A DNA stretch of 64,000 bases, taken from Motiliproteus sp036960405 (GTDB taxonomy: Bacteria > Pseudomonadota > Gammaproteobacteria > Pseudomonadales > Balneatricaceae). The notes beneath the pieces are model-generated. The model had not been told where the DNA came from and did not search any database. It was given only the letters and a program-made list of their open reading frames with translations. A program made the translations under genes and the position numbers. Positions 43,128-53,940 of the stretch are shown here, piece after piece (the first letter of the stretch is position 1; each line of letters starts with the position of its first letter). The stretch lies in assembly GCA_036960405.1 (NCBI GenBank), contig JBALWS010000008.1, positions 1 through 64,000 of the forward strand, written 5' to 3'.

Positions 43128-44678
43128 ATGAATAGCAGCAGCCAGCAAAACCAGGCTCTACCCAAATCCTGCATCGTCGGCGTCATCGGAGCCGGTACCA
43201 TGGGCGCGGGCATTGCCCAGGTTGCGGCCAACTCAGCGCATACCGTGATCCTGTTCGACCAGAGCCAGGAAGCGGTCCAACGCGGGCTGGAGTTTATCTC
43301 CAGCGGGCTGCAACGTCAGGTCAAACGGGGCAAATTAACCGAACCTCAGCGTCAATCGATCCTTGATCGGATTCGCCCGGTAACCGAAATCGATGCCTTG
43401 GCCGATTGCGGCCTGGTGATCGAGGCGATCGTCGAAAACCTGAAGATAAAACAGGGACTGCTGGCAGAACTCGAAGCGCTATGCGCATCTGACTGCATCT
43501 TAGCCAGCAACACCTCATCGATCTCGATCACCGCGCTGGCGGCTCAGATGAGCCACCCCGAACGCTTAGTTGGCATGCATTTCTTCAATCCGGCGCCGGT
43601 GATGAAGCTGGTCGAGGTGATCAGCGGAATCGCCACGGCGCCTCAGGTCGCCCACCAGGTTCACGCTACAGCCACCGAGTGGGGAAAGCTGGCGGTCCAC
43701 GCCAAGTCCAGCCCCGGTTTTATCGTCAACCGCGTCGCACGCCCCTTCTACGCCGAAGCGCTACGCATTGTGGAAGAGGGTGCTACCGACATCGCCACGC
43801 TCGACGCCCTGGTCAGAGAAGCCGGTGGATTTCGGATGGGACCGTTCGAGCTGATGGATCTGATCGGCCACGACATCAACTACTCGGTCACCTGTTCGGT
43901 GTTCGAGGCCTACTATCAGGATCCACGATTTCTGCCCTCGCTGCTGCAAAAAGCGCTGGTAGACAGTGGCCGACTGGGCAGAAAAAGCGGCCAAGGTTTC
44001 TATTCGTACGCTGACGGCGCCGAAACTGTAACGCCAGACGACAACCTTCCCAGCTATGCCGCGCCTGCGTCTATTAAGGTTTACGGCGATCTCGGGGTTG
44101 CCGAACCCTTGATCGAGCGAGCCGCGTCGGCGGGGATAAGTGTTGAGTGCTTACCCATCGATGGCCAGGAGGCGTTCATTGAGATCGGCACGGTTCGTTT
44201 ATTCCTCACCGATGGTCGCTTTGCCGCCGAACGGGCAGCCACAACCCGACACGCGAATCTAGCGGTATTCGACCTGGCGCGGGACTACAGCACCAGCAAA
44301 CGCCTGGCCGTTGCCTTTGCCGACCAGAGCGACGATGAGACCCGCCAAGCCACTATCGGTTTATTTCAAGCGTTGGGCATAACGATCAGCATCCTGGACG
44401 ATATTCCAGGTCTGGTATTGATGCGCACCGTGGCGATGCTCGCCAACGAGGCCTGCGACGCCGTTAACCAAGGTGTCTGCAGCGTCGCTGATGCGGACCG
44501 GGCCATGATAGGCGGCGTTAACTACCCCCTCGGGCCACTGGCCTGGAGCGACCAAATCGGCACCAGTAGCGTCTTCAACTGCCTCAACAACTTACAACAG
44601 AGCTATGGCGAAGACCGCTATCGGCCATCCCCCTTATTACGCCGCATGCATTTTTCAGGAAGCCGCTTTCATGACTGA
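43128..44678 (+). CDS. paaH: PaaH, 3-hydroxyadipyl-CoA dehydrogenase
   Basis: This NAD-dependent enzyme oxidises 3-hydroxyadipyl-CoA to 3-oxoadipyl-CoA. The Rossmann motif (GVIGAGTMGAGIAQVAANSA) and the HCDH signature (MHFFNPAPVMKLVEVISGIA) lie in the N-terminal half. Two C-terminal HCDH domains follow (about 200-300 and 400-500). Length is 516 residues, slightly above the E. coli protein. It overlaps paaI by 8 bp. Confidence 0.94.
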   Translation: MNSSSQQNQALPKSCIVGVIGAGTMGAGIAQVAANSAHTVILFDQSQEAVQRGLEFISSGLQRQVKRGKLTEPQRQSILDRIRPVTEIDALADCGLVIEAIVENLKIKQGLLAELEALCASDCILASNTSSISITALAAQMSHPERLVGMHFFNPAPVMKLVEVISGIATAPQVAHQVHATATEWGKLAVHAKSSPGFIVNRVARPFYAEALRIVEEGATDIATLDALVREAGGFRMGPFELMDLIGHDINYSVTCSVFEAYYQDPRFLPSLLQKALVDSGRLGRKSGQGFYSYADGAETVTPDDNLPSYAAPASIKVYGDLGVAEPLIERAASAGISVECLPIDGQEAFIEIGTVRLFLTDGRFAAERAATTRHANLAVFDLARDYSTSKRLAVAFADQSDDETRQATIGLFQALGITISILDDIPGLVLMRTVAMLANEACDAVNQGVCSVADADRAMIGGVNYPLGPLAWSDQIGTSSVFNCLNNLQQSYGEDRYRPSPLLRRMHFSGSRFHD

Positions 44679-45129
44679 ATCCACACTTAGCCTCGACAAC
44701 GCCCAACGACTGGCCGAACGCTGCGCAGACGTTCTCTACGAGCAGGACCTGACCGCCAAACAGCTCGGTATGACAGTGCGCGAAGTAACCCCTGGCGGCG
44801 CAGAGGTATCGATGCCGGTACAACCCTGGATGGTCAACGGCCACGATACCTGCCACGGCGGGATGATCTTCACCTTGGCCGACACCGCTTTCGCTTTCGC
44901 CTGCAACAGCGAAAACTACAACACCGTCGCGGCGGGTTGCAGCATCGATTACATCAACCCTGGGCATCGAGGCGATCAACTCACCGCGACAGCCACCAAA
45001 GCCCACCAACGGGGTCGTACCGGCATCTACGACGTCCTGGTCGAAAACCAGCAAGGAACGCTGATTGCCATGTTTCGCGGCCGCTCCCACCGTATAAAAG
45101 GCTCCGTCATTCCCGCCACCAAAGCTTAA
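44671..45129 (+). CDS. paaI: PaaI, hydroxyphenylacetyl-CoA thioesterase
   Basis: This hotdog-fold thioesterase releases CoA from dead-end pathway intermediates. The active-site region is NGHDTCHGGMIFTLADTAFA. The start ATG at 44671 gives the family N-terminus (TESTLSLDNAQRLAERCADV), has AGGA about 10 nt upstream and overlaps the paaH stop by 8 bp. Length is 152 residues. An in-frame extension 66 bp upstream is not supported. Confidence 0.93.
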   Translation: MTESTLSLDNAQRLAERCADVLYEQDLTAKQLGMTVREVTPGGAEVSMPVQPWMVNGHDTCHGGMIFTLADTAFAFACNSENYNTVAAGCSIDYINPGHRGDQLTATATKAHQRGRTGIYDVLVENQQGTLIAMFRGRSHRIKGSVIPATKA

Positions 45130-45147
45130 GATAAAAGGTAACTGAAC

Positions 45148-46359
45148 ATGATCAACGCATATATCTGCGATGCGATTCGAACCCCGATCGGTCGTTACGG
45201 CGGTGCCCTATCGAGCCTGCGAGCCGACGACTTGGGAGCGATTCCGCTGCGCGCCCTGATGGAGCGCAACCCCTCGGTGGATTGGCAACAGGTCGACGAC
45301 CTGATTTACGGCTGCGCCAACCAAGCCGGCGAAGATAACCGCAACGTCGCCCGCATGTCGGCCCTGCTGGCAGGGCTGCCCGTTGAAGTTCCGGGTACCA
45401 CCCTTAACCGTCTGTGTGGATCCGGGCTCGATGCCGTGGGCAGCGCCGCACGTGCGATCAAATCCGGTGAGGCCGACCTGATGATCGCGGGCGGGGTCGA
45501 GTCGATGTCGCGGGCGCCCTTCGTGATGCCCAAAGCAACAACGCCGTTCTCGCGCAACGCAGAGGTCTACGACACCACCATCGGCTGGCGTTTCGTCAAC
45601 CACAAACTCAAAGCCGAATACGGTATCGACTCGATGCCGGAAACAGCCGAGAACGTGGCCGAGCAGTTCTCGATCAGCCGCCAGGATCAAGACGCGTTCG
45701 TCGTACGCAGCCAGCAGCGGGTGGTCGCAGCGCAGGATAGCGGCCTGTTTGATGCCGAGATCGTGCCGGTACAGATCGAACGCCGTAAGCAGCCACCATT
45801 GGTGGTCAATCGCGACGAACACCCGCGTCGTGATTGCACGCTTGAACAACTGAGCCAGCTCAAAGCACCGTTCCGCGAAGGCGGCTCGGTCACTGCGGGC
45901 AACGCCTCGGGCGTCAACGACGGTGCCTGCGCGCTACTACTCGTTAGCGAGGCCGGTTTGAAACGCTACCACTTAACCCCAAGAGCCAAGGTGATCGCGA
46001 TGAGCTGCGCCGGTGTCGAGCCGCGAATCATGGGATTCGGCCCCGCTCCCGCGACACGCCGCGTATTGGAAAAGGCAGGCCTATCGTTGGCTGACATGGA
46101 TCTAATCGAGCTGAACGAAGCCTTTGCAGCCCAAGCTTTAGCGGTCACTCGCGACCTAGGCTTGAGCGATGACGACCCGCGGGTCAACCCCAACGGCGGA
46201 GCCATCGCATTGGGCCACCCTCTGGGAATGAGCGGAGCCCGGCTGGTCACCACCGCGGTGAATCAACTCGAACGCCAGCAAGGCCGCTACGCCTTGTGCA
46301 CCATGTGCATCGGCGTGGGACAAGGCATCGCGATGATTATCGAACGCGTAGCGCAGTAA
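45148..46359 (+). CDS. paaJ: PaaJ, 3-oxoadipyl-CoA thiolase
   Basis: Thiolase that cleaves 3-oxoadipyl-CoA to succinyl-CoA and acetyl-CoA, and also acts on the C8 product of PaaZ. The nucleophilic Cys (NRLCGSGLDAVGSAARA), the His in NGGAIALGHPLGMSGARLV and the second Cys in CTMCIGVGQGIA are all present. Length is 403 residues. AAAGGT lies shortly before the ATG. It belongs to the paaFGHIJK operon. Confidence 0.94.
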   Translation: MINAYICDAIRTPIGRYGGALSSLRADDLGAIPLRALMERNPSVDWQQVDDLIYGCANQAGEDNRNVARMSALLAGLPVEVPGTTLNRLCGSGLDAVGSAARAIKSGEADLMIAGGVESMSRAPFVMPKATTPFSRNAEVYDTTIGWRFVNHKLKAEYGIDSMPETAENVAEQFSISRQDQDAFVVRSQQRVVAAQDSGLFDAEIVPVQIERRKQPPLVVNRDEHPRRDCTLEQLSQLKAPFREGGSVTAGNASGVNDGACALLLVSEAGLKRYHLTPRAKVIAMSCAGVEPRIMGFGPAPATRRVLEKAGLSLADMDLIELNEAFAAQALAVTRDLGLSDDDPRVNPNGGAIALGHPLGMSGARLVTTAVNQLERQQGRYALCTMCIGVGQGIAMIIERVAQ

Positions 46360-46422
46360 AGATTGGGGCAGCCGTCGGTCAACACTCCAGGCCCAACCAC
46401 CACAACCAGACACCACGATAAC

Positions 46423-46451
46423 GATGCCGACGAGAGCCCCTAGTCGGCATC
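46423..46451 (+). other. Intercistronic hairpin between paaJ and paaK
   Basis: A perfect 9-bp stem (GATGCCGAC / GTCGGCATC) with an 11-nt loop lies in the 116-bp paaJ-paaK gap. The 3' flank is A-rich, not T-rich, so it is not a terminator on this strand. It may stabilise or process the mRNA. Confidence 0.45.
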
Positions 46452-46475
46452 AATAAGAATAAAAAAGGTAAACAG

Positions 46476-47798
<1,323 letters not shown>

Positions 47799-47906
47799 AA
47801 CGCGTCTGCGCTGCGATCTGGCAACCACCCACAACGCAACACGCTGTAGAGCAAGAGAAAAGCGGTGGAGCACTGTTCTGCCGCAAACATGACACACCAA
47901 AACAAA

Positions 47907-47948
47907 TTGACAAAACCATTTTGTATCACTTACAATTGACTTATCGCA
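47907..47948 (+). promoter_or_regulatory. Predicted paaA promoter and operator
   Basis: TTGACA (47907-47912), 18 nt, TACAAT (47931-47936) is a good sigma70 pair. TGTATCAC (47922-47929) lies in the spacer and AATTGACTTATCGCA (47934-47948) overlaps the -10 and the start. The latter is shared with the paaF control region. Repression by PaaX is inferred. The leader to paaA is about 120 nt. Confidence 0.65.
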
Positions 47949-48063
47949 CTTTTGATCGAAATGGAGCCCCGTCAACCTGGATTGATCCGGCAAGCCCAAT
48001 CCAGACGGCAGTAACGACGGCACGACTTCTTGCATAAAAATAACGTAGCGGAGACCCCAAGCT

Positions 48064-49026
48064 ATGACACCTCAAGAACAGAACTTCCTCGACAAGATCG
48101 AGACCGAACAGAAGATCGAACCCAAGGATTGGATGCCGGAGGGATATCGCAAAAATCTGATTCGTCAGATCTCCCAACACGCTCATTCTGAAGTGATCGG
48201 CACCCAGCCAGAAGGCAACTGGATCACCCGTGCGCCGTCACTACGCCGCAAGGTCATTTTGCTGGCCAAAGTTCAGGACGAAGCGGGTCACGGCCTCTAT
48301 CTGTACAGCGCCACCGAAACACTGGGGATCACCCGAGCCGAGATGATCGAAGCACTGCAGAACGGCAGCGCTAAATACGCCTCTATCTTCAACTACCCGG
48401 CGCAGACTTGGGGCGATGTGGGCGCTATCGGTTGGTTGGTGGACGGTGCCGCGATTGTTAACCAGGTATCGCTGCAGCGCACCTCTTACGGTCCCTATTC
48501 ACGCGGCATGATCCGGATCTGCAAAGAGGAAAGCTTTCACCAGCGCCAGGGTTACGAGCTGATGCTGGAACTATCCCGCGGCACGCCGGAGCAGAAGGCG
48601 ATGGCTCAGGACTCGCTCAACCGCTTCTACTGGCCGGCCTTGATGATGTTTGGCCCCCACGATGCGGAGTCGGCCCATACCGCCAACTCGATGAAGTGGA
48701 AGATCAAACGCGAGACCAACGACGACCTGCGGCAGAAATTTATCGACCAGACCGTGCCGCAGATCGAATTTTTAGGGTTGGAGCACCCTGATAAAGCGAT
48801 CAAGTGGAACGAAGCGCGTAATCACTACGATCACGGCGACATCGACTGGGATGAGTTTTACGCCGTCATCAATGGTAACGGCCACTGTAATCGGCAACGC
48901 CTGCAGCACCATATCCGTGCCCACGAAGAGGGTGCCTGGGTGCGCGACGCGATCACGGCCTACAACGTCAAAAAAAGTGCCAAGAAAAATGCCATCAACA
49001 ATAACGACGCCCAGAGCGTGGCTTAG
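48064..49026 (+). CDS. paaA: PaaA, phenylacetyl-CoA epoxidase oxygenase subunit
   Basis: PaaA is the catalytic di-iron subunit of the 1,2-phenylacetyl-CoA epoxidase. The ferritin-like metal ligands are in KVQDEAGHGLY and EESFHQRQGYELM. The C-terminal segment (GNGHCNRQRLQHHIRAHEEG) is family-typical. Length is 320 residues. GGAG lies about 10 nt before the ATG. It heads paaABCDE-paaZ, all tightly spaced. Confidence 0.96.
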   Translation: MTPQEQNFLDKIETEQKIEPKDWMPEGYRKNLIRQISQHAHSEVIGTQPEGNWITRAPSLRRKVILLAKVQDEAGHGLYLYSATETLGITRAEMIEALQNGSAKYASIFNYPAQTWGDVGAIGWLVDGAAIVNQVSLQRTSYGPYSRGMIRICKEESFHQRQGYELMLELSRGTPEQKAMAQDSLNRFYWPALMMFGPHDAESAHTANSMKWKIKRETNDDLRQKFIDQTVPQIEFLGLEHPDKAIKWNEARNHYDHGDIDWDEFYAVINGNGHCNRQRLQHHIRAHEEGAWVRDAITAYNVKKSAKKNAINNNDAQSVA

Positions 49027-49037
49027 GAGAGATTCAC

Positions 49038-49325
49038 ATGACAACTGAAAAACTGGAACTATTCGAAGTCTTCATTCGCTCCAAGCGCGGCCTGGATCAC
49101 AAGCATGTCGGCAGTCTTCACGCTGAAGATGCGGTTCAGGCGCTGGAGTACGCTCGGGATGTCTACACCCGCCGCAGCGAAGGGGTCAGTATCTGGGTCG
49201 CCAAATCGACCGATATCGTCGCCTCGCAAGAGGACGATTCGGAATGCTTCTACGATCCGTCCGACGATAAGCCTTACCGCCATGCGACCTACTATCAGCT
49301 ACCTGACCCGGTCAACAACATGTAA
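49038..49325 (+). CDS. paaB: PaaB, epoxidase structural subunit
   Basis: PaaB is a small (95-residue) bridging subunit of the PaaABCE epoxidase. The start LELFEVFIRSKRGLDHKHVG and SLHAEDAVQALEYARDVYTR identify it. AGGAGA precedes the ATG, which lies 11 bp after paaA. Confidence 0.95.
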   Translation: MTTEKLELFEVFIRSKRGLDHKHVGSLHAEDAVQALEYARDVYTRRSEGVSIWVAKSTDIVASQEDDSECFYDPSDDKPYRHATYYQLPDPVNNM

Positions 49326-49392
49326 TGAACAGTGCGCCAGGGCAACGCGGCACTTGCACTTTCACCAACAGACTGCTGAAAAGAGAACGACG

Positions 49393-50160
49393 ATGAACCC
49401 ACAACAACTACAACAAGCGACCATCGAGTATGCCACCCGACTAGGCGACGATGCCCTGGTATTGGGGCACCGAGTGTCAGAATGGGTCAGCTACGGCCCC
49501 TTCTTGGAAGAAGACATCGCCTACGGCAATGTCGCGCTGGATTATATCGGCCGCGCGCGGATGCTCTACAGCTACGCCGCCGAGCTCACCGGTGGTGGCA
49601 AAACCGAAGACGATCTGGCCTACACACGCAGCGAGCGCGAGTTTTCCAACTTGCTGATCAACGAGCTGCCCAAAGGCGACTTTGCCTACTCGCAAGTGCG
49701 CCAACTACTGGTCGATGTCTATGCCGGACTGTTTCTGGCCGAGCTGGTCAACTCCCAGGATGCGACGCTGGCCGCTGTCGCCGCCAAGTCGATCAAAGAG
49801 ACCAAGTACCATCTACGTCGTAGCCGCGACTGGGTGCTGCGCCTGGGCGACGGTACCGAAGAGAGCCATAACCGAGCACAGCGAGCGTTGGATGATCTAT
49901 GGGGCTATACCCACGAGATGTTCGAGATGGATGCGTTGGAGCAGCAGTTGAGCGACGCCGGTATCGGTGTTGACGTCACCGTCTTGCGCGACGCCTGGCA
50001 CGCCCAAGTTTCGGCCATCCTGACCGAAGCGACGCTGACCGTCCCCGAGGATGACTGGAAGGTACGCGGTGGCCGCGAGGGCTATCACACCGAAAACTTG
50101 GGACACCTGCTTACCGAGCTACAGATTGTCCACCGTTCCTACCCTGGCTGTCAGTGGTAA
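49393..50160 (+). CDS. paaC: PaaC, epoxidase structural subunit
   Basis: PaaC is a ferritin-fold partner that supports PaaA. The signature GHRVSEWVSYGPFLEEDIAY and NVALDYIGRARMLYSYA is clear. The start at 49393 (NPQQLQQATIEYATRLGDDA) is right for the family; in-frame sequence further upstream overlaps paaB and reads as noise. Length is 255 residues. AGAG lies 7 nt upstream. Confidence 0.95.
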   Translation: MNPQQLQQATIEYATRLGDDALVLGHRVSEWVSYGPFLEEDIAYGNVALDYIGRARMLYSYAAELTGGGKTEDDLAYTRSEREFSNLLINELPKGDFAYSQVRQLLVDVYAGLFLAELVNSQDATLAAVAAKSIKETKYHLRRSRDWVLRLGDGTEESHNRAQRALDDLWGYTHEMFEMDALEQQLSDAGIGVDVTVLRDAWHAQVSAILTEATLTVPEDDWKVRGGREGYHTENLGHLLTELQIVHRSYPGCQW

Positions 50161-50164
50161 CGCT

Positions 50165-50701
50165 ATGAACAAGATACCGCTGATGCCAAAAGAGCTGCAC
50201 CAACGTCTACAGCAGCGCCAGCAACCCGAAGTCGCCGCGCTGTGGGACATTCTGGATGAGGTCAAGGACCCGGAGATCCCTGCGCTGTCGATCTGGGATC
50301 TTGGCGTGCTGCGTAACGTCGAGCGTTTCGAAGATGAAACCCTGATCACCATCACCCCGACCTACTCGGGCTGCCCGGCGATGGACACCATCGCCGATGA
50401 TATCAAGGCTGCCTTAGCCGCTCAGGGGATCACTCCGATCCGAGTCAAAACCCAGCTAGCGCCAGCCTGGACGACCGATTGGATGTCGGAAAAAGGCCGC
50501 GACAAGCTGCGCAATTACGGTATCGCTCCACCCGAGAAAGATGCCAGCGAGGATGGTCTCACCCCTGAGGCGCATATTGCCTGTCCTCATTGCGGATCTC
50601 GCCACACCCAACGCATCAGCGAGTTTGGTTCGACAGCCTGCAAAGCCCTGTTCCAATGCCAGGACTGCAGCGAACCCTTCGATTATTTTAAACAGATATA
50701 G
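50165..50701 (+). CDS. paaD: PaaD, iron-sulfur/maturation factor of the epoxidase
   Basis: PaaD has an N-terminal MIP18/DUF59 domain (DEVKDPEIPALSIWDLGVLR, TPTYSGCPAMDTIADDI) and a C-terminal zinc-ribbon-like segment with four Cys (CPHCGSRHTQRISEFGSTAC...CQDC). It is needed for epoxidase activity, probably in cofactor assembly. Length is 178 residues. The ATG lies 4 bp after the paaC stop without a clear ribosome-binding site, suggesting coupling. Confidence 0.94.
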   Translation: MNKIPLMPKELHQRLQQRQQPEVAALWDILDEVKDPEIPALSIWDLGVLRNVERFEDETLITITPTYSGCPAMDTIADDIKAALAAQGITPIRVKTQLAPAWTTDWMSEKGRDKLRNYGIAPPEKDASEDGLTPEAHIACPHCGSRHTQRISEFGSTACKALFQCQDCSEPFDYFKQI

Positions 50702-50709
50702 GTGACAAG

Positions 50710-51807
50710 ATGTCGGATACCAATTTCTACCCACTGACGATTACCGACGTACAGCCGGAAACAGACACCGCTGTTTGCGTCACGCTGGGTGTACCCGAAG
50801 CGTTACAGGATAAGTTTCACTTTACCCAGGGCCAGTTCCTGACCCTGAAAGCCGATATCGACGGCGAAGAAGTGCGCCGCTCCTATTCAATCTGCTCCAG
50901 CGCCACCGAGAATCGTCTACAGGTGGGGATCAAACGGGTCAGAGATGGCCGTTTTTCAAACTTTGCCAACGATAACTTCAAGCCTGGCGATAGCATCGAA
51001 GTGATGCCGCCCCAAGGCAGCTTCCACACCGAGCTGAAGCCGGCCAATGCCAAGAACTACATGTGCATCGCCGTCGGATCCGGGATCACACCGGTACTAT
51101 CCATTATTAAAACCGTGCTGGCGGTCGAACCTGACAGCCATGTCACCCTTATTTACGGCAACAAAAGCAGCAACACCGTGATGTTCAAGGAAGATATCAG
51201 TTTTATCAAAAACCGTTATCTCGATCGCTTCAAATGGATCAACATCATGGATAAAGAGGACCAGGGTGCTGACCTACTTAACGGTCGTATCGACAACAAG
51301 AAAGGCTACGCGCTACAAAAAAGCGGAATGATCGATATCCGCGCCACCGACGAAGCCTTTATCTGCGGCCCCGAGTCGATGATGGCCGAGGTCTCCAGAG
51401 GCTTCCGCATGGAGGGGCTGAAAGAGTCTCAGATCCACTACGAGCTGTTCGCCAACTCTGCCTCCGACGCGCAAGCGATGCTGGAAAAAGCCCAGAAACG
51501 GGTCGAAACCTTTGGCGAAGAAAAAACCAGTAACGTCACCGTGATCGCCGACGGTCGCTCGATTCAATTCGACCTCGCTTCGGTCGGTCAAAACATCCTC
51601 GATGCGGGCATGGCGCAAGGTAAAGAGCTGCCCTATTCGTGTAAAGCCGGTGTCTGCTCCACCTGCAAATGCAAGCTGATCAAAGGCGAGGTCGAGATGG
51701 ATATCACCCATGGCCTGGAAGCCCACGAAATTGAAGCGGGCTATATTCTGAGCTGCCAAGCCCACCCGATTTCAGACGAAGTGGTTGTCGATTTCGACCA
51801 GCGATAA
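50710..51807 (+). CDS. paaE: PaaE, epoxidase reductase
   Basis: PaaE passes electrons from NADPH to the PaaA di-iron centre. The N-terminal FAD domain (RRSYSICSSATENRLQVGIK), NADP-binding region (CIAVGSGITPVLSIIKT) and C-terminal plant-type [2Fe-2S] domain (CKAGVCSTCKCKLIKGE, ILSCQAHP) are all present. Length is 365 residues. AGGTGA precedes the ATG. Confidence 0.96.
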   Translation: MSDTNFYPLTITDVQPETDTAVCVTLGVPEALQDKFHFTQGQFLTLKADIDGEEVRRSYSICSSATENRLQVGIKRVRDGRFSNFANDNFKPGDSIEVMPPQGSFHTELKPANAKNYMCIAVGSGITPVLSIIKTVLAVEPDSHVTLIYGNKSSNTVMFKEDISFIKNRYLDRFKWINIMDKEDQGADLLNGRIDNKKGYALQKSGMIDIRATDEAFICGPESMMAEVSRGFRMEGLKESQIHYELFANSASDAQAMLEKAQKRVETFGEEKTSNVTVIADGRSIQFDLASVGQNILDAGMAQGKELPYSCKAGVCSTCKCKLIKGEVEMDITHGLEAHEIEAGYILSCQAHPISDEVVVDFDQR

Positions 51808-51818
51808 GGTTTAACAAC

Positions 51819-53864
51819 ATGAAATTACAAAGTTATATCAACGGCCAGTGGGTCGATGGCCAAGACGCTGGGGTTGAAGTGTTCAACGCGGTCAATGGCG
51901 ATTCTATCGGCATGGTCACCAGCCAAGGGATCGACTTTGGCGATGCGGTCAACCATGCCCGTCAAGTCGGTGGCCCAGCGCTGCGCAAGCTCACCTTTCA
52001 CGAGCGTGCGAACAGGCTTAAAGCCTTAGCCCAACACCTGATGGCAGCAAAAGAGCAATTTTACCGGGTATCCGCCTGGACCGGTGCCACCAAGGTGGAT
52101 AGCTGGATCGACATCGACGGCGGCATCAGCACTCTTTTTACCTACTCCAGCCTTGTTCGCCGAGAGCTGCCCAACGAAACCTTCCTGGTCGAGGATGAGG
52201 CTCAGCGACTGTCTGCCAACGGGACCTTTACCGGTCGCCACCTGCTGGTCCCCAAAGAGGGTGTGGCGGTACACATCAACGCGTTCAACTTCCCCTGCTG
52301 GGGCATGCTCGAAAAGATCGCCCCCAGCCTCGCTGCGGGGATGCCGGTTATCGTTAAACCTGCGACCGCGTCGAGCTACCTGACCGAAGCGATGGTCAAG
52401 GAGATCATCAGTTCGGGGATTTTGCCCGAAGGCTCAATCCAATTGATCTGCGGTGGCGTAGGCGACCTGCTGGATCGCTTAGATGAACAAGATGTAGTGA
52501 CCTTCACCGGATCGGCCAGCACCGGACACAAGCTGCGCACCCACCCCAACATCGTGGCCAACTCGATCCCTTTCACCATGGAAGCCGATTCTCTCAACTG
52601 CAGCATCCTGGGTGCCAATGTTGAACCGGGTTCGATCGAATTCGACCTCTATATCAAAGAGGTTGCCAGAGAGATGACGGTTAAGGCAGGGCAAAAATGT
52701 ACCGCTATCCGTCGTGCCATAATCCCCCGCAACCGGGTCGATGCCGTCGCAGAAGCCTTAAGCGCAAGATTGGCTAAAACCACCTTGGGCGATCCCGCTA
52801 TCGAAGGCGTTCGTATGGGGCCCTTGGTAGGTAGAAGTCAGGTCGGCGACGTCTGGAACAAACTGGCGCAACTCAAACAAAGCTGCGAAGTGATTCACGG
52901 CGGCAGCGAAGAGTTTGAAGTGGTCGGCGGAGATCGAGATTTGGGCGCTTACTTCCCCAGCACCCTACTGTACTGCGACAAACCGCTAGCAACCGAGGCA
53001 CCGCATAGCATCGAGGCCTTTGGCCCGGTGTCTACGCTGCTGGCATACGACGATATCGACCAGGCGATCACCATCGCCAAACTCGGTCGCGGCAGCCTGG
53101 TCGGCTCGCTAGTGACTGCGGATGATCAAGAAGCCCGTAACGTGGTGCTCGGCGCAGCCGCCTACCATGGCCGGATGCTGATCCTCAACGGTGACTGCGC
53201 CAAAGAATCAACAGGTCATGGCTCACCGTTGCCAACGCTGGTCCACGGCGGCCCAGGACGTGCGGGCGGTGGCGAAGAACTCGGCGGACTGCGGTCGGTC
53301 AAGCACTACATGCAACGCACCGCGATCCAGGGCAGCCCGACCACATTGAATGCCATCACCAACGAATACAACCCCGGTTCAAAGCAGATCAAGACCGACG
53401 TGCACCCGTTCCGCAAGTACTTTGAAGAGCTACAGATCGGCGAAACCCTGATCACCCACCGACGTACCGTGACCGAAGCCGACATCGTCAACTTTGGCGG
53501 TATCTCGGGTGACCACTTCTACGCCCACTTCGACGAGCTGGCGGCCAAAGACTCGCTGTTCGGCAAGCGGGTCGCGCACGGTTACTTCGTGATATCGGCA
53601 GCTGCCGGGATGTTCGTCGAGCCATCACCGGGGCCGGTGTTAGCCAACTACGGCATGGAAAATCTGCGTTTCGTGGAGCCGGTCGGTATCGGCGATACCA
53701 TTCAGGTGCGCTTGACCTGCAAGCGCAAGATCAAAAAAGATAAGCGTGAAGAGGATGAAAAGCCCAACGGCGTGGTGGTCTGGGATGTCGAAGTCTTCAA
53801 TCAGGACAACACCCCGGTTGCGGTCTACAACATCCTGACGCTAGTGGAGCGCAAGGAAGAGTAA
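51819..53864 (+). CDS. paaZ: PaaZ, oxepin-CoA hydrolase / semialdehyde dehydrogenase
   Basis: A bifunctional fusion opens oxepin-CoA and oxidises the resulting aldehyde. The ALDH domain (about residues 1-510) keeps the catalytic Cys in KAGQKCTAIRRA and the Glu in FTMEADSLNCS. The C-terminal MaoC-type hydratase (about 535-680) has the Asp/His pair in FGGISGDHFYAHFDELA. The length of 681 residues matches E. coli PaaZ. It ends the paaABCDE-Z operon before a shared terminator with recA. Confidence 0.96.
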   Translation: MKLQSYINGQWVDGQDAGVEVFNAVNGDSIGMVTSQGIDFGDAVNHARQVGGPALRKLTFHERANRLKALAQHLMAAKEQFYRVSAWTGATKVDSWIDIDGGISTLFTYSSLVRRELPNETFLVEDEAQRLSANGTFTGRHLLVPKEGVAVHINAFNFPCWGMLEKIAPSLAAGMPVIVKPATASSYLTEAMVKEIISSGILPEGSIQLICGGVGDLLDRLDEQDVVTFTGSASTGHKLRTHPNIVANSIPFTMEADSLNCSILGANVEPGSIEFDLYIKEVAREMTVKAGQKCTAIRRAIIPRNRVDAVAEALSARLAKTTLGDPAIEGVRMGPLVGRSQVGDVWNKLAQLKQSCEVIHGGSEEFEVVGGDRDLGAYFPSTLLYCDKPLATEAPHSIEAFGPVSTLLAYDDIDQAITIAKLGRGSLVGSLVTADDQEARNVVLGAAAYHGRMLILNGDCAKESTGHGSPLPTLVHGGPGRAGGGEELGGLRSVKHYMQRTAIQGSPTTLNAITNEYNPGSKQIKTDVHPFRKYFEELQIGETLITHRRTVTEADIVNFGGISGDHFYAHFDELAAKDSLFGKRVAHGYFVISAAAGMFVEPSPGPVLANYGMENLRFVEPVGIGDTIQVRLTCKRKIKKDKREEDEKPNGVVVWDVEVFNQDNTPVAVYNILTLVERKEE

Positions 53865-53894
53865 TCAGCTCCCTTAGCCATTATGACCAGAACC

Positions 53895-53922
53895 AAAAAA
53901 GCGACCCGAGGGTCGCTTTTTT
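53895..53922. terminator. Bidirectional terminator between paaZ and recA
   Basis: A 12-bp stem (AAAAAAGCGACC / GGTCGCTTTTTT) with a CGAG-type loop has A6 and T6 ends. It lies 30 bp after the paaZ stop and 18 bp beyond the recA stop, serving both convergent genes. Confidence 0.93.
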
Positions 53923-53940
53923 ATTTAACACGTGGCCGGA

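Noticed and set aside
46423..46451. Hairpin between paaJ and paaK as a terminator
   Set aside because: No T-tract follows on the plus strand, and paaK needs transcription from upstream or its own promoter, which is not seen. It was kept only as an mRNA hairpin.
49105..49392. Extension of paaC upstream over paaB
   Set aside because: It overlaps intact paaB in another frame and its translation has no PaaC similarity.
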